Assembly (NCBI GenBank): GCA_964017125.1 | Contig: OZ024911.1 | Coordinates: 37,935,791-37,999,790 of the forward strand | DNA length: 64,000 nt | Direction: 5' to 3' | Source: Flabesymbios commensalis | Taxonomy: Eukaryota > Annelida > Polychaeta > Terebellida > Flabelligeridae | Shown: positions 38,538 through 52,900 of the stretch, in pieces | Numbering within the stretch: the stretch's first letter is position 1 | Layout of the letters: every line of letters begins with the position of its first letter | The notes under the pieces: model-generated | Told to the model about the DNA's origin: nothing | What the model saw: only the letters and a program-made list of their open reading frames with translations | Databases searched by the model: none | Translations under genes and position numbers: made by a program

Positions 38538-38815
38538 ATTTTGCAATTAACATGTTCTTTTTATGAGTGGTAGATGTTTGTTTTTTTCATAAATACAAAA
38601 AAATAATGAACTTTTCGCTTAAAGAGATTTTGCAATTAACATGCACATAGATTGTTTCAGAACAATTGTGTGTTCAAGATTCAAGTGCTCTTTAATTCCC
38701 ATAGGTGGAATGTCTCAACATGCGCTTCTCAAATAAATACAAACTACTTTAATTTAATCATGTTTATGAAGTTGAATATCACCAATAGGCCTACATCTTT
38801 TTTTGTAACCATAAC

Positions 38816-39520
38816 AGTTAAAACATCTAAATATCATAACGTTCACCCGCAAAAACATCCACAAAACATAACGTTCACAGTGAAAACATCCAATTAACAT
38901 AACGTTCACAGTGAAAAACATCCAAATAACATAACGTTCCCAGTGAAAAACATCCAAATAACATAACGTTGACATTGAGAAACATCCAATTACCATAACG
39001 TTAACAGTGAAAAACATCCAATTAACATAACGTTCACAGTGATAAACATCCAAATAACATAATGTTAACAGTGAAAAACATCCAATTAATATAACGTTCA
39101 CAGTGAAAAATGATGCACCACGCGGTACCCTGGAGTACCGAATAGAAATCCGCCATTTTGTTCAATTATTTAATTTATTTTTCAAAGCTGTACCCTGGGT
39201 ACCAAAAAGTGTAAAATAATTTTAAAAGTGGGCAAAAATAGATGTGAAACGTTCTTATTTTGCAAAATATTCTTGTTTTGGGGGCATTTTCGTCACTAAG
39301 GACTACTGGTAATACATCTTTCAATGTCGGAACCTGTTGCAAAGAAAATTGCCGTCGCATTCACTAGGTGGCGCTGCAAATCACGCGGTTCACCGGGGTA
39401 CATTGGTACCCCAGGGTACAGCGTGTTGCATCAAATATCCAAATAGCATAACGTTAACAGTGAAAAGCATCCAAATAACATAACGTTCACAGTGAAAAAC
39501 ATCCAAGAAATATAACGTTA
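38816..39520. repeat. 32-bp minisatellite, copy B, split by a MITE
   Basis: Counterpart of 29326-30020. It differs by scattered substitutions (for example GTTCCCAGTG for GTTCACAGTG at 38936). Confidence 0.85.
39111..39433. mobile_element. MITE inserted in the minisatellite, copy B
   Basis: Same TGATGCACCACGCGG ends as 29612-29933, 323 bp. Confidence 0.8.
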
Positions 39521-40184
39521 GTGTGTGGTTTGTTCAGTATTCATAAACGAGAGCAACACAAACACAAAATGTGTTTAATTATAGCCTAGACTGGTACAAA
39601 ACATTACATTCGCGGTAATGAGATACATTATTTCATTTCCTATGGTAATGGCATATTCAGAGGTACAAACTGGGCACTTAACAGGCTTGGATTGTCAAAT
39701 CTTACCAAACCAAAATGCTAACGTTACTTTCTGATTAATCACAGAGATGGTGACGTAAATTTTAACCAATACATTTTACAAACATGCCTACCACATAGCG
39801 GTATTTTTCTGAACTAACACGTGCAGGCAATAGCCACAGATTTCAAAACCATGTCACATGGGCAGTTAGTATAAAAATCTGTTGCTGTACAGTGCCTAAA
39901 CTGCAGTGCTATTGTTACGCAAAATAGGACAGCGAATTCCGTGACTGACAAATCTATGACACTATATGTAGACATTTATTTTTATAACATATTGTGATAT
40001 GTATTTTGATAGACAAACCAATTACCTGGTCAATTGCTCAAGTTCATATTAATGGTGTAAATAGTTTTGACGTACGAAGATTTATAGTTTTGCTAACGTG
40101 ATGAATACATCTTTGATGTACAAAATCACGTTTTAAAGATAGAGTCACATTCTAAACTCGCATGCGTGTAAGCCTTCAGCGTAC

Positions 40185-43100
40185 TAGTCTGGTGCGGTAT
40201 GTCATTTTGGCCATTTCTGTTGCCAAAATTGATTTTACTGTTTTTATGGCTTCATTAGGGGTCAAATAAGCCAAAAATATTGGGGTTCAATTTTTCTCGC
40301 CCCTCAACCTCGTTTTATAGCACATTCAAAATGGCCGCCATCGAAATCACATGTTTGGCCATAACTTGGCCTCTAGCAAAGCTAGAGTCACGATTTTGAT
40401 GTCTATGCCCATGTTTTTGAGTATGAGGAGTCCAATAGTGCCCATACAAAATATGTATGTCTTGTAGATATTTCGATATTAAATATAAAACACATTTTTC
40501 ATGCGTTCTCGGTCATTTTTTGTCGCAAATATGAAAAAACTTAAATTTTCAAATAATTATTTTGGAAGCGTTATTTAGAATGTATTATAATATAAGCAGC
40601 ACATTGCTGATGGTTTCAAAATGGTAGATGTTTCGTTGATGGATACTAAGTATTCCACCAAGAAGGCGTATAAGTGATAGCATAGAAACCGAGCAACTTC
40701 AATAACGATGTTTGGTACATTTCCTTAATTTGCAAATGAACATTTTGCAGCAGTCACAGAGGAAAATTGATAAAACTAGTGTGTCTTTTGCAAAAAAATA
40801 CACACTTTTTTGAGAAGTAGATAGAAGGGATTAGGTTCGATCGAAATTTAAAAAATAATACAAAATGAATATAAAATTGTGAGCAAATTGTGTGTTTCAG
40901 CAATGTTTCATGTGCTGTCAAACAAATGATCAGAATCAATCATCATGATCATTGCAATTGTGATCCATCCCATCAGCAAAATTATTGGATTTTCAGATTT
41001 GTTTCCTTAAAATTCCTAAACAATGCACAAGAAAAAATAAAATAGGGGATTTTAATTCATCACAGCTCATGAGAGATATCTCATATTCTCCCAGATGCAG
41101 GGGCTACTCTGAGATCAACAATTTCATGAAACAATTAATTTAAATACTGACAATGATTACAGTCTCTGTATCGCGTATACATACAAACTCTGTTATTGCG
41201 GACTAGATTAGAGGAGGACGTGGGCATTACCACAGCTGACATTTAAGCAGATTACAACAGGCATTCAATAGCTTGGTTCATCGAAAAGACAATGAGGTTT
41301 AAGTTTAAATTTAGTGATTTTGATTTATATATTAACATATTGACAATTTTTAAATTTCAAATATGCCGACTGTCGCTCACAATGACACAAGCCACACTAC
41401 CTGGTTTGATTGTTATATAACCCACTGTTGCATTTGTACAGGAGTTGTCTGCAACGCTGAGCATTTTAACTATATCTGGTACTATGGCAGTCTTATTTGC
41501 ATCAATATTTCTTGAGCTCAATAACAACCCTTGGTGCAGGTGAACTAAGACATCTGACAGGAATGAACATGCTATATTTCACTTCCTACACATTTTGTTC
41601 TAATGGTGGGAGGTTTGGCCATCTGATAAAGCAGGTCTTGTCTCCCATTGACATGTGGTTGGCTCTCATAAGGTGTAGCTCATGTAGGTAAACATTTCCC
41701 ACTCTAGATTTTTAGACAAGAATAGTTGCCACCGTAAAGATGGAATTATCATTAGCTGATTAGGCCAGAGGATTAGTACACTTGACATACAAAATTCGTT
41801 CATGCTTCCAAGGCTTTCGATGTACAAATTTAGAGAGGGAGAGGGAGAGGCAGCGCATCGATAGAATATCGGACTGCCAAGTCATTCATGCACGCATCCC
41901 GGGTTTGAACCGTGCTGATCTCGCAGGGGTCTTTCAGAGAAATATTCCCTCTCAATGTGACAAGGTAATCACAGTTGCGGCCTCGTCGAGTTCAAGTTGA
42001 AACTAGTGTGTTGACGTTAATTTACAAGCTATTTAAAATAACAATATATGTGGATCTAATCTGTTTACGTGTGAAGCTAATGTTACTTTCACAGACCAGT
42101 TAAGAGATATTACACAAAATGCTTCATCATCACAGAAACCAATCAACTGTCAAGAGGTACACTTGAATGCTTTTTCGTATGTGTGCTCAATAGATAGATA
42201 TGTTATCTAGCAAAAAGTGGTAAAGATATTTGATCATCTGCGATAAGCCCATGTAAAAAGCTTTCAAAAAACCTATTTCAATTAGAAATATGCAACAATT
42301 TTCGTCAAAGTTACTGAGCAATTTTAAAACTGATTTGCAACAAAGTAAAAGCTTCCACCGACGGTGAATTAACATACCCAAGCATATTCTGTTGTGTATA
42401 GCATTGCGGCATTACAAAAAATATTACTTTTGGACTACTCTGTTGCAGTACATATTTGATCTAATTATGCCTCAAATCACCAATTACTCAGTTAATGCAT
42501 CAGTATTAGATTCAGAATTTGTCAGTATTTGACCAGAATATATTATTTGGTTCAAATTGCACCTGTTGAGGAATGACCCTCCTGTTAGTGTATCCTGTGC
42601 AGAAAGAAAGTGAATTCACCTGTCCTGGAGAAATTAGTACAAGCTCAACCTATTTTTGACACACGACCTCTGGTCACGATAAGGCGTTCTAGAGTATGCT
42701 CCCAAGAGTAGAAGTAACCCAGAGAGAGACATCATTAACCATAGTACCCAGTGCCGACTCCACCAAATGATAGGCCCGAGGTGGTTTTTGTATTACTCTT
42801 TTGTCATGAAGCATCCCTTGTGTAATCACTCACACGTGATCTGTGGACTGCCAATAAAGCGGTCCTAGATCTAGGCCTATTATTGGGACATCTTACAAAC
42901 TTCTGACTTCATGAGCTACTCTCATGGTTTGATGATTGTGTCACTTGCATCAATCTGCAGAAAACTCAACTCAACGGGAACCAGTTCTAAGCAACTTGGT
43001 TTGGATGACAATGTACATACATAGTACTTAGTATAAGTGTTCATCAGTTTTTTCAGCAATCTTGACTTCTGCCTTTCTAGAAGGTTATCTAAATTTTCAA

Positions 43101-44425
43101 CCACTTGATGTTGTGTCTCGCGGGCATTATCATTTTTTTACCGGATAACATATTTATCTACTACTGAGCATAAAATATGCAAAGACATTCAAGTGTATCT
43201 GTTAACATGACTGGGTTGGTTCAAAATGTATTATGTTTTCTGTTCTCTTATTATGAAACATCATTTGTAATATTTCTTAATTTAATGATCTGTGGTAGGC
43301 TACAAGGCGTCTCTTGTAAGCAGACTATCTTTGATTATGTTGTCCAGTTGAAAAAATATCACGTTACCCTTTTCCTGTATTTAGATTGGAAATGATTTAC
43401 TGATACCTAGCGAAACATCTTTGTGGTTGTGAGTTGCTTGTTTCTTTCGCATATGAAAATAACCAAGCCATTGAATTTTTGCTGTGATCCTCTGAAATGC
43501 CAGCTATGGTAATGGCCCTGTCCCCTCCAATTATGGCTGGAATCTATACACTGATATCTCTTATAGGCTGTGATGATTTAAAAGTTCCCCTTTTATTTGT
43601 TATTGTGCATCATTTATGGATTTAAGAAAAACAAGATATACAAATCCAATAATTTGATGGATGGAATGCTCCATAATTACCCACCAAGATTAATTCTAGT
43701 CATTTGTTTAGCAAATATGAAACATTGCTGAAACGCACAATTGGCGCACAATGTGTGCTAATTTTATTTTATTTCAAATAACATTGACCCTTCCCACACA
43801 CTTTTCAAAGTTATCAAATGTGTTTTGTAGAAGACACATTACCGTCAATATCAATTATCCTCTGTGACTGTTGTAAAATGTTTAAATGACATAAATGCAT
43901 CAAACATCGTAATTAAAATTGTTCAGTTTTTACAATCGCTTTACGTCACTTTGGTCAACTATTTGGGGACCATTAACGGAACACCCATCATTCAGAAACC
44001 ATCAACAATGTACTGTTTATCATAATACGCACTAAACAACGCTCAACGTTTGAATTTTAGTTTTTTTTCGAATTCGCGAAAAAAAATGACCGAAAACGTA
44101 TCAAAAATGTGTTTTATCGTTAATTTCAAAATATCTAAGAGACATCCACATTTTTCATGGACACTATTGGATTCCTCGTACCCAAAAACATGGGTATAGA
44201 CATCAAAATCGTGACTCTAGCTATGCTAGGGCCCAAGTTATAGCCAAATATGTGATTTCGATGGCGGCCATTTTGAATATGTCATAAAACGAGGTTGAGG
44301 GTCGGGAATAAAAACCCCAATATTTCTGGCTTATTTGACCCCTAATAAAGTCAAAAAAACAATAAAATCAATTTTGACAAGAACTTTTAATTTTAGGCAT
44401 ATTTCTGACATACCGCACCAGACTA
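40185..44425. mobile_element. Large foldback element with arms of about 1 kb, copy B
   Basis: Counterpart of 30685-37691 without the HINE-like insert, 4241 bp. Left arm about 40185-41290, right arm about 43435-44425. Its length here is the better estimate of the element before the insertion. Confidence 0.7.
41758..41965 (+). mobile_element. Possible tRNA-related SINE, copy B
   Basis: Duplicate of 32240-32445 with the same B-box-like GGGTTTGAACC. Confidence 0.4.
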
Positions 44426-44593
44426 TACAGTACAGTGTGGTTGATTCAGTAACCTGATTACAAGACTGGATACTACTCCAACAAGACACTCACGCAACGC
44501 TGTTTTAATGCTAAGCCAACGTCTGCGACGCTGGCCCAACATTGTACCAACATTGGAGAAATGTACAATGTTTGAGAGAAAGTCCTCCTGCCC

Positions 44594-44698
44594 AGCAAAC
44601 ACAAAACATTTCTATACCATTTATACAACGTCGGCCCAACGTCTTTGACGTTGGTCCAACATTGTATAAAGTCATACAAATGTTTTGTGTTTACTGGG
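44594..44698. mobile_element. CCCAGCAAACAC palindromic MITE, copy B
   Basis: Counterpart of 37863-37964 with a single visible substitution in the left arm (TATACCATTT for TATAACATTT). Confidence 0.75.
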
Positions 44699-44837
44699 TG
44701 TCGGTACAAGCGTGGGTTCAACCCGTCTCGAGATACCCACAGTAATACAGTCAGTTTGTTTGCAGGCCAGCGATCTGCTAAGATCCAGTACTAAGGGCTT
44801 TGAGATTCGATGGAATTATTAACTGATAGATTTCGCT

Positions 44838-46740
44838 CAAGTGATTTGAGAACTTGCTCTTAATGTGGCTTTGGTTATGAAAAGCATATTTAGTATTATT
44901 ATGGAATAGGGCCTTGGCCTACCCACGGGCACTATTGCATTCTGGAAAACCCTTGTCCCGCGAATTTTGACAGTTGACTATGCCGTTAAGTGTCAATTTT
45001 GAACATTCATATTTTTGTCAAAAAATGTTTCATGATATGACGCCATTCACAAAGTAGGTTTTATAGGCCTACTCTTGATATGACAGGTTTTTCACTACGT
45101 TTATTTAACCCTTTAACCGCCGGTGCCGCATATATCCGGGTTTTTATTTTTTATTAGCACATTAAGTAGGCCTACCACATTTCAAATATGTTAGAATTAA
45201 AATGTGACATCAATCAGCAATATTTGAAAACAGTTGACCTCCATTTTGTCAAATCTGAATAATTTTCACTCACTTGAAGTTGTGGATCGCGTCAGCGAGA
45301 CACAACTTCAAGTGGGTGAAAATTCAAATTTAATAATCTGGCGGTTAAAGGGTTAATTTGAGGTTTTCATGATTTTTCTTTAGCACAGAAATTTCATGCA
45401 CTATATCAGTATGGTAACCTTTAAGCACACATATTTCCTCTTTCGTATTCTAAAACAATAACATGTAATTTGCAATCATAATAATGCTTACGTTATGGTA
45501 CACATTATCGTGGAACCTGCCTTATTAAAAATCCTCGTAAAACGTCAGAAATGTTTATTTACAGTTAAAAAGATAAGCAAAATTAAAATTGGTAAAATAT
45601 TTAAGTGCTCACTAGGTGGCTCTGACACAATACATTATTGTGTGTGTAAGCACGTAGGCTTACTCACTAGATGGCCTCTTCATTTATTATGATAAGATTG
45701 ACTATAATTATATAAATTTTTATATGGATCGACGTGATTTCATAATAATGCCGATTATAAATAAATTATAATCACTTTTGCCCACATATACGATTTAGTA
45801 AACTCCATGAATAGTTTATCGTGTAGAGACAACTGATGGAGATGTACCGTTTATAATATCATGTTTATAAACCATGTAGGCCTACTATAGTAGGCATACC
45901 AATAGAACAATTATCAGTGTGCGCACACTCGTAGATCTATAATATAGGCAATAAGCCTACCAGTAACCTAACTGTGAATGCGTAGGCCCACTGTGTATGT
46001 GTTGTCTGGGAGTTGCAAAAAGTTTGAATTAATTCCCTACAATTAGGCTACCAGATAGGGGGGGCCGGAGTACGAGGTAATAAAACAAAATGTAATATTG
46101 AGCATGCTTGTGGGTGGATATAGGCCTATATTGTGTGGTCAAAAACAAGATGTAGGTATATGGGTATATATAAAGTTATTGGCATAAAAATAGGAATTGA
46201 GTAGTTAGATATAGCTAGGTTAGGTATCTCACTAATATTTTGTATCATAATTATGATATAATATGAAAAAGGTGATAGGGACTATATTAGCCTATAGGCC
46301 TAGGGGTATCACTGTTTAAAAAAAAAATCTGATAGGAGAGTGAAAAAGCTGGTGGTTCCGGGCAACCTCCCCTGGGTTTTTATAAGCGCAGATGCTTAAA
46401 AATGTAATGTAGGCCTATAATTATATTTCATACTGTTTTTATTAGACCTATACTAAAATATTTTGTAGTCTATAGTTTAAACAGAATCATACAATTGGGC
46501 GGGAGGGGGGGGGGTGTATTGTCAAAGATATGAATTATTCTTTCTGGTTTTCATTGTTGACATTTTGTGTCATTGGCAACAGTACACTATTTATTGGGCC
46601 AGGCCAACTGTAGGCATAATAACGACAATAATCATTTCTGCCTGATGAGCTATTGTCCAGAAATTTACCACAGCTATCTGTTTAGGGTGTGAACGCAAAT
46701 TAGCAGATGTTTATAAATTCTATTTCCCCCTAAACTATGG
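44838..46740. other. Region upstream of the HMG gene, no other gene
   Basis: Apart from the MITE at 45105-45356 it is AT-rich, with an unusual density of TAGGCCTA words (about 45064, 45168, 45878, 46121, 46296, 46409) and a poly-G run at 46503. No exon is supported. Confidence 0.5.
45105..45356. mobile_element. TTAA-flanked MITE, copy 2 (piggyBac-like ends)
   Basis: CCCTTTAACCGCC ... GGCGGTTAAAGGG (45109-45352, 244 bp) flanked by TTAA on both sides. The internal hairpin CACTTGAAGTTGTG / CACAACTTCAAGTG is perfect here. Closely similar to copy 1 at 1352-1598 and in the same orientation. Confidence 0.8.
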
Positions 46741-46941
46741 ACTATCCCTGTAGTGAATACCGGACACTCCCTCTAGGAAAGCTTCGCGCCAAAACCCTCT
46801 CATCCGGGAAACTAGCTCAAAACCACGTGACTTGGCAGAGGTTGTTTGGCTGAGAAATTAAAGTCTTTTGTTTAGTAAGGAAAACGTCTAAAATTCAAGC
46901 TGGATCCCTCACAGTATCATTATCAAACGTTGGGTGCCAAT
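46740..46941 (+). promoter_or_regulatory. Promoter and 5' UTR region of the HMG gene
   Basis: No TATA box at a suitable distance. CCACGTGACTTGGC at about 46833 contains an E-box (CACGTG) and could be a USF-type site (inference). An in-frame stop TAA at 46876-46878 precedes the start codon without an intervening ATG in that frame, which supports the ATG at 46942. The transcription start is not determined. Confidence 0.35.
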
Positions 46942-46969
46942 ATGGGTGAGTATGGCGCATATCCTGCAG
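46942..46969 (+). CDS. HMG gene exon 1 (start)
   Basis: Encodes MGEYGAYPA plus one base (phase 1). Donor CAG|GTAGGA. The intron that follows is 3.6 kb. Confidence 0.8.
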
Positions 46970-49900
46970 GTAGGAACAGTTTTATCATACGCTTAGTATC
47001 GCTCTAGTACTTCTCTCTATATCCTCATGTTGGCTTTGCGCTCTATGCATCACACCGGCGGCCCAGCCGCCATTACATGAAACAGTGAAAACCGCTGCAC
47101 AGTCTCCCACCATATAATTCACAAAAATGCGAACAAATCTGTTGATGTATTTACGGTTGCAACTTTTCAAATTTTATTATATTTATACTCACACACATCT
47201 TGGCTACAAAATGCCCGCTTTTGAAAAAAATTGGCAATGAATTTCATTTAAAATCTGGCGTTTGAAGTGAGTCGGTGTATTGTATACTTGTGACAGTGTG
47301 GAGTCGTTAACACCAGTCCGAGGCCATGTAGGCCATGTACTGCGTAGTAGAACAGCCATGAGCTCAGCGTCTCTCTAAACCATGTAAACCTCGTGTGATA
47401 CAGCAAACTGACGAGAGACAACCAAAACAACATGTGCACGGGTCGCGCCGCATCAACATGCAATTTGATCGCCTTTAATTGTGAAACTTTGGTCGGAAAC
47501 CTGTGCTAATTATGCAGGAAAGGAATTGCCAAATTCCATATTTATGATAATGTGCTGGCAAGGCTCTTTGTTTGATTTTGGCCATTGCATTTGCGATGGG
47601 GTGTCAGGCCGGCTTTCTGCATTATTTCTTTTATCACAATGCTGTTGTTGGATCAGCTGTTCATACTTTTCATTGACTAACAGTAACACAGTTTGCTTAC
47701 CTGAGCCTGAGGTGGACTTTGTTGGATTACTTAACTTGAAATCTGAGTTTAAAATGGTGCAACTTAATTATTTTTCTTATTTTATAAACTTATATTTTCA
47801 GGGACGGATCTAGGATTTGAAAAAGCAGGGTGCGTGGGGGGGGGGGGGACTCACCTTCAAGATTTTTTAGGCATATTAATACCAATTTTAATTTGAGGGG
47901 CCTTTTTAAAGAATTTAACGCAAAATAAGTGGGCATGCTTTCTCTGATTAACCAGGGAAAAAGTGTTTGAAATTATTGATTAGCAATTTTCTTTACCAGG
48001 TTGTAACTTCCTAGACATTCTTATCATTGATGTATAAATATTTTGCTTTATCAATTGCAAATTTGATTAGCAATTGGGCTGAATTGCATAGCATTTTACT
48101 ATGCAAAACTGAACAATTTTTTCCCTGATTACTAGACATATTACTTAGATCTACTATTAGAATATAGGCCTACTGTGGTTCTACTAGAGTCTAGAGGACT
48201 AGTTATAGTCCACAATCTACATCTAAATTTTATAAGATACTAAGTATATAGTAGGCCTATAGTATGGACTAGCCTAGGCTAAGGAGTAAGCCTAAATCTA
48301 GGAGCCACAGTCTGTTTTACACCTTAGTCCTGATCCTGGGCAGGGATCGACACTAACCAATTTCAGGTAGTAGCCCAAAGGGCCAGTAACTTCAGATAAT
48401 TACTGGCCCTTAGCCTTATCGTTCTAGTCCTTAGTGTACACAGTATCAAGGGGAGTGTAGTTTTTTTGTTGCCCCCAGGGCCAGTAGGGCCTATATCAGG
48501 TGATTTACTGGCCCTTAGTGATTTTCACTGGCCTCGGGCCAACGGGCCAGTGTTAGTGTCGAGCCCTGCTGGGAGTATTTTTTTTCAATTTGTTCAGCTG
48601 ATGTAGCCTATAAATTTAATTGGCATAGGTCTATGCAGGGTTTGAAATAAGTGGTGGTCCGGTGGCCCGAGGCCACCAAATATTCTGCAGGACCACCAGA
48701 ACACTGGGTAGCAGTGGTCCGACTGGCCACTGAAATTCCCGGACCAAAATTGTTTAAAAGATCGTAATTAATTTATTTCTTTGTTCAGAATAGTGGGTAG
48801 CAGTGGTGTGGCAGGCCACTAAAATTTCCCAGCCAAAAATTGTGTAAAAGTGTTGTGTATTCAGATACTTTTTTTTTAAGTTTGACAGGGCCACCAGAAA
48901 TGAAAGAGGACCACCAGATTTTGGGGGCTGGTGGTCCGCTGGGCCAGTGCTCCAGAAAGTTAATTTCTAACCCTGCTATGGGTGTTACAGTACCAGTATT
49001 TTAACTTAAATGGCTGAAAAGTGATGTTAATAATCAAGCTTGCTTGAACTTTCGCACCTGGGCCTATGGTTCCAGAGCTTTTTCCATACTATTGGGAATT
49101 TGGTTCTCTAAGTAGGCTAAGTACTACTAAAATGTTTTTCTTGCATTGTCAATTTGACACTTCTATCTAGAACTTTTAAGACACTAACCTCTAACAATGT
49201 TTTATCCTACTGATCATTTCAATACTTATTGTGTTTCAGATTTTTTCTTCAAGCTCATATTTATCATAATTTGGTTGTCTTTTTGTCTCAATAAAAGTAG
49301 GCTACCGGGGTATTTTACAACTTGTACTGGTCAGTGTTATAAGAGCTTACCAGATAAGTATCCAGACATAAATAGTGTGTCAGGCCCAGTTTTGAAACAA
49401 ATTTATTAAAATAGCACACAGCTGATTATTGAGTCAAATTTGTTTTTTTAGCCACTTGGAATTTGGTGGATTGATATTCTAGTATTTTTCTGTAGGTAAG
49501 CAATATACTATAGATTCTAATTATTGCACCACACTCCAGTCAAAAACTTGGAAATATTTTGTTCATCCTCTTCTAGAATCAGACTTGGATTAAAATCAGG
49601 GATTCTTTTTTACCAGACTGATAGGTCCTGTAAAGTTGCAAGTTTCAGGGTTGCACATTAACACTGGTCTGCTAGCCCGAGGTTAGCTAGATTCTGTAAG
49701 GGCTATTAACGTGTTCTCACTCTGTAGCCCAGCTGGCTACTATGATTTTCAACCATGACATAAATATATTTTTAAAAATAAACAATAATTTGATGATTTT
49801 TACTGAAAATAGCTTATAAATAAAAATAAATTATTTCCCCTCTAATGTGTATGATCGAAGTGATCTTTTATTCAGGCTACCAAACAGCCTATCAGGGCTA

Positions 49901-52900
49901 GTAACTTATTTACAACACAGCCCGGTTGGCCAGTGCCTTGTTTAGCTTAATGTGCAACCCTGAGTTTACTGGACAGCATAATTTTTCCAGACAAGAATGC
50001 TTCTGTGATAAAAATTGCACTTTACTTGCCGTTGCTGACATTTTTCTAATGATTACGATCCATTTAATAAATGTTAGCCGACAGGTCCGGCAGGTGACTG
50101 TCAATTCTAATCGGACATTACAAATTAAATAATTTTATCTCTAATACTAGGTACAGTGGGACGGTAATTTTATTAGCTCCTAAATTAACAGTTAGGTTTT
50201 ATTTTTTTACTTGTGATGCTGTGCATTATAATGTACCAGTACAATAATACATGTATATGTACTAGAGTTGTTATTAATAATTAATAAAAAAAAATGTAAC
50301 ATTGTGACAATTTGTTATTACAAGATCAGGGTAGTGGTACATGTAGGCCAGGCTACTAGAATAAATTGTCAATTCTGAATGCTAGTTTTAAAATTTCATG
50401 AGATTTGTATTTTAAATTAATTTGTACTAAATATTGAAGTTCTCAGTTCTTCATCATGATTTAGATTATTGATTGCTCATCGCCCATGTATTGATAATTA
50501 CATACTTTTCTTCTGATTTCATAGGAATAATTAGGTCTTGTAAGGTTATTTCTAATGTAATTAATTTTCTTCTGCAGGTGCCCAACAACAGCAGCAGCAG
50601 CAACAATATGCTGCTTGCTATTCAGGCAGGCAGCCTGCACCGAAACCTGCTGGTCGTGCACCAAAGAGGAAGAGAGCAAAGGATCCCAACAAGCCAAAAA
50701 GACCAACATCAGCTTATTTCTACTTTGTGGCAGCTAAACGTCTGGAAGCCAAAGCAGAGGGAAAAGACATAAGCAGAGTATGTAATCTATATTTTTAGCA
50801 ATTGAGTGACTAAGTTACCTTTTTACATAACTTCATAACACATTGACTTAGGCGATTCTCAAATGATAATTGTGGTTTACTAATCCGCTGTGCTTACATC
50901 ATTGACAAATGGGGAAAATGAAATGAAAATTAAAAAACAGCAGCTATTTATTTTCGGCTGTCACCGTGACAAAAGAAGTGAAAAAATAAACAAAATATGC
51001 ACCCTAAATTATAAATAAGCTTGTTTCGGATTTCCCTGCCGTGTGGGTATAACTGCTGCGGGTGAAAAAACATATTTTCTAGGAGCCATTTTCCAAAAAT
51101 ACTCAAAAAAAGTTCAAAAAACTGTTGGTTACCATGCAGTGATTGGGTTCCGTCTAAAACCCAAATTCTTCGAGCAGTCATAATTAAATTTTAAAAAGTT
51201 GTGGGTTGTAAAAACTGGCTGTATATTGTTGTTGGTTACTTTTTGCTCTGGCAAGCGATAAAAAAACTAGTCTACCCTCCCTCATGTGCTTAGCTATTTT
51301 AACTCAGGGCTTGCCAAATCCCATGCCAGGACACCAGGGGCTACCATCTTTTCACTTTGTGCTACCAGAAATTGTCATATTTGTCTAGAGCTATACTAAC
51401 TAGTCCAGTAGCTCGGAAAGTAATCCGGGTTACCAAACACCACATATGAGGATTTGTCAAACCCTGTAACTTACTACTGCAAAATCTGAAAAAAACTTTT
51501 TTTCAAGGCCTGGCAGTGAGAAAAATAAAATAAAAGCCTCTCTTCCGCATAACTTTTTAGCTGCTAGGAAATCTGAAACAAACATACTTTTAGGGCTGGC
51601 CTTATGTCAATTTTCCTAAAATTCTTTTTTCCCGCCGTGTCACATACACACAAATAATTTTTTTTTAAATCAATTGTTGTTGCCATTTGTCGCTTCCACG
51701 AGCACGCATATACTGATTCCTTTATGTGTCCACTCTCTATTTTTTTTTCAAGATCTGTGACCCTTATTTTTTTTTCAGCATTCTGATCGGAGCACAGTAG
51801 GAAAAACGGTGCTGTTTTTATTAATGCAGAATTTGTTTATTTTGCTTTGTTGCACAAAAATAACCAACATGTTCTTCACCCAATAGGGTGTAGCAAAAAA
51901 AAAAATCTGACCTACCAACTCTATTTCTAAAAAATCTGTTACCAGAAACATACAATTATTTTTTTAGGCCTAACATAAGCTATAATTTATAACATAGCTA
52001 TACACACGTGACAGTATGGGGCCTATGCTGCAGACTCTTTGAAGATTGGTGCTCTTATACCATGTATAATCGTAGTCAAATGTTGTTGTCAACAAATTTA
52101 GGGCCTACATCTTTTTTTCTGGGAAGACTGATGTTATTGACTACACAAAGTCACAAGGTTCCACAAAATTAACTGTGACTGGGCAATTCGTGCAGACTGA
52201 TTCGATCTGCATGGGTCTGCCCACGATGTCAGCTGTTTAAACCTCTCACTTCAATTCAGGGTTTTACCCTTTTAACTCATGAACCGTATCGCTGTTTGAA
52301 AGAAAATTGGGAAAAAGATAATGTGAAAAAAAATAATAATAATAATTTTTCCACCTACCCTGAATAAATTTTAGAAAAAAAATAAAGAAAAAAAGTAAAA
52401 TAACATTGCTACAGGTCTACCCTGTTCTATTTTCACAACCAATCGGAAACCAACGATTATTTTTTTTAGGCCTACTACCTAGTCTACTGTAGATTATTTC
52501 CGCCAGAATAATACCACAAGTTTTGGTTTGTTTTGATCAAGACGGGTCGGCGGGGATCGACTGTGTGTACACATGCTATATAGGACATTCCGCACTGTGT
52601 CATCACACTGTTGTACGTAGCTCCCAAGTGGCACGATAGAACTGGCATTGTGTAGCATTTTGAGGGCCGAATTGACTGGCAGCATAGAGCTATATAGTAT
52701 AGCAGTACGATGGCCTGCGTGAGTGCCATAGGCCCCTAATTACAAGTCACGCATCACCTTGCTGCATCGTAGTGACTTTTAACAACACGATTTACCGCGA
52801 GGAAGCAGCAGTCTGCTTATACCGTGGTTCCCAGCAAACACGACACATTGAAACAAAGATATTCTAATGTTGGGCCAGCGTCGCAGACGTTGGTAAAGAG

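Larger units (their letters stand above)
38104..44837. repeat. Segmental duplication, copy B (6.73 kb)
   Basis: Direct-orientation copy of 28547-38103 without the 2769-bp HINE-like insert and without 28923-28986. It has a 17-bp extra stretch (TTTAAGTTTAAATTTAG, about 41297) and lacks 12 bp found near 33563 of copy A. The right edge is GATAGATTTCGCT followed by unrelated sequence. Confidence 0.9.

Noticed and set aside
28754-39101. Cys-rich frames on the - strand over the 32-bp minisatellite (29261-29602 and 38754-39101)
   Set aside because: The peptide cycles with the 32-bp unit. Its presence in two copies comes from the segmental duplication, and the two versions differ as neutral sequence would.
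31253-43395. Several 60-70-codon frames that occur twice with near-identical sequence (for example 31979/41497, 32669/42187, 33671/43177)
   Set aside because: The apparent conservation is due to the recent tandem duplication. The frames have no domain, start context or codon signature, and some differ by frame-changing indels.
47481-47813. 110-codon frame in HMG intron 1
   Set aside because: No homology, no start context; it runs into a repeat edge.
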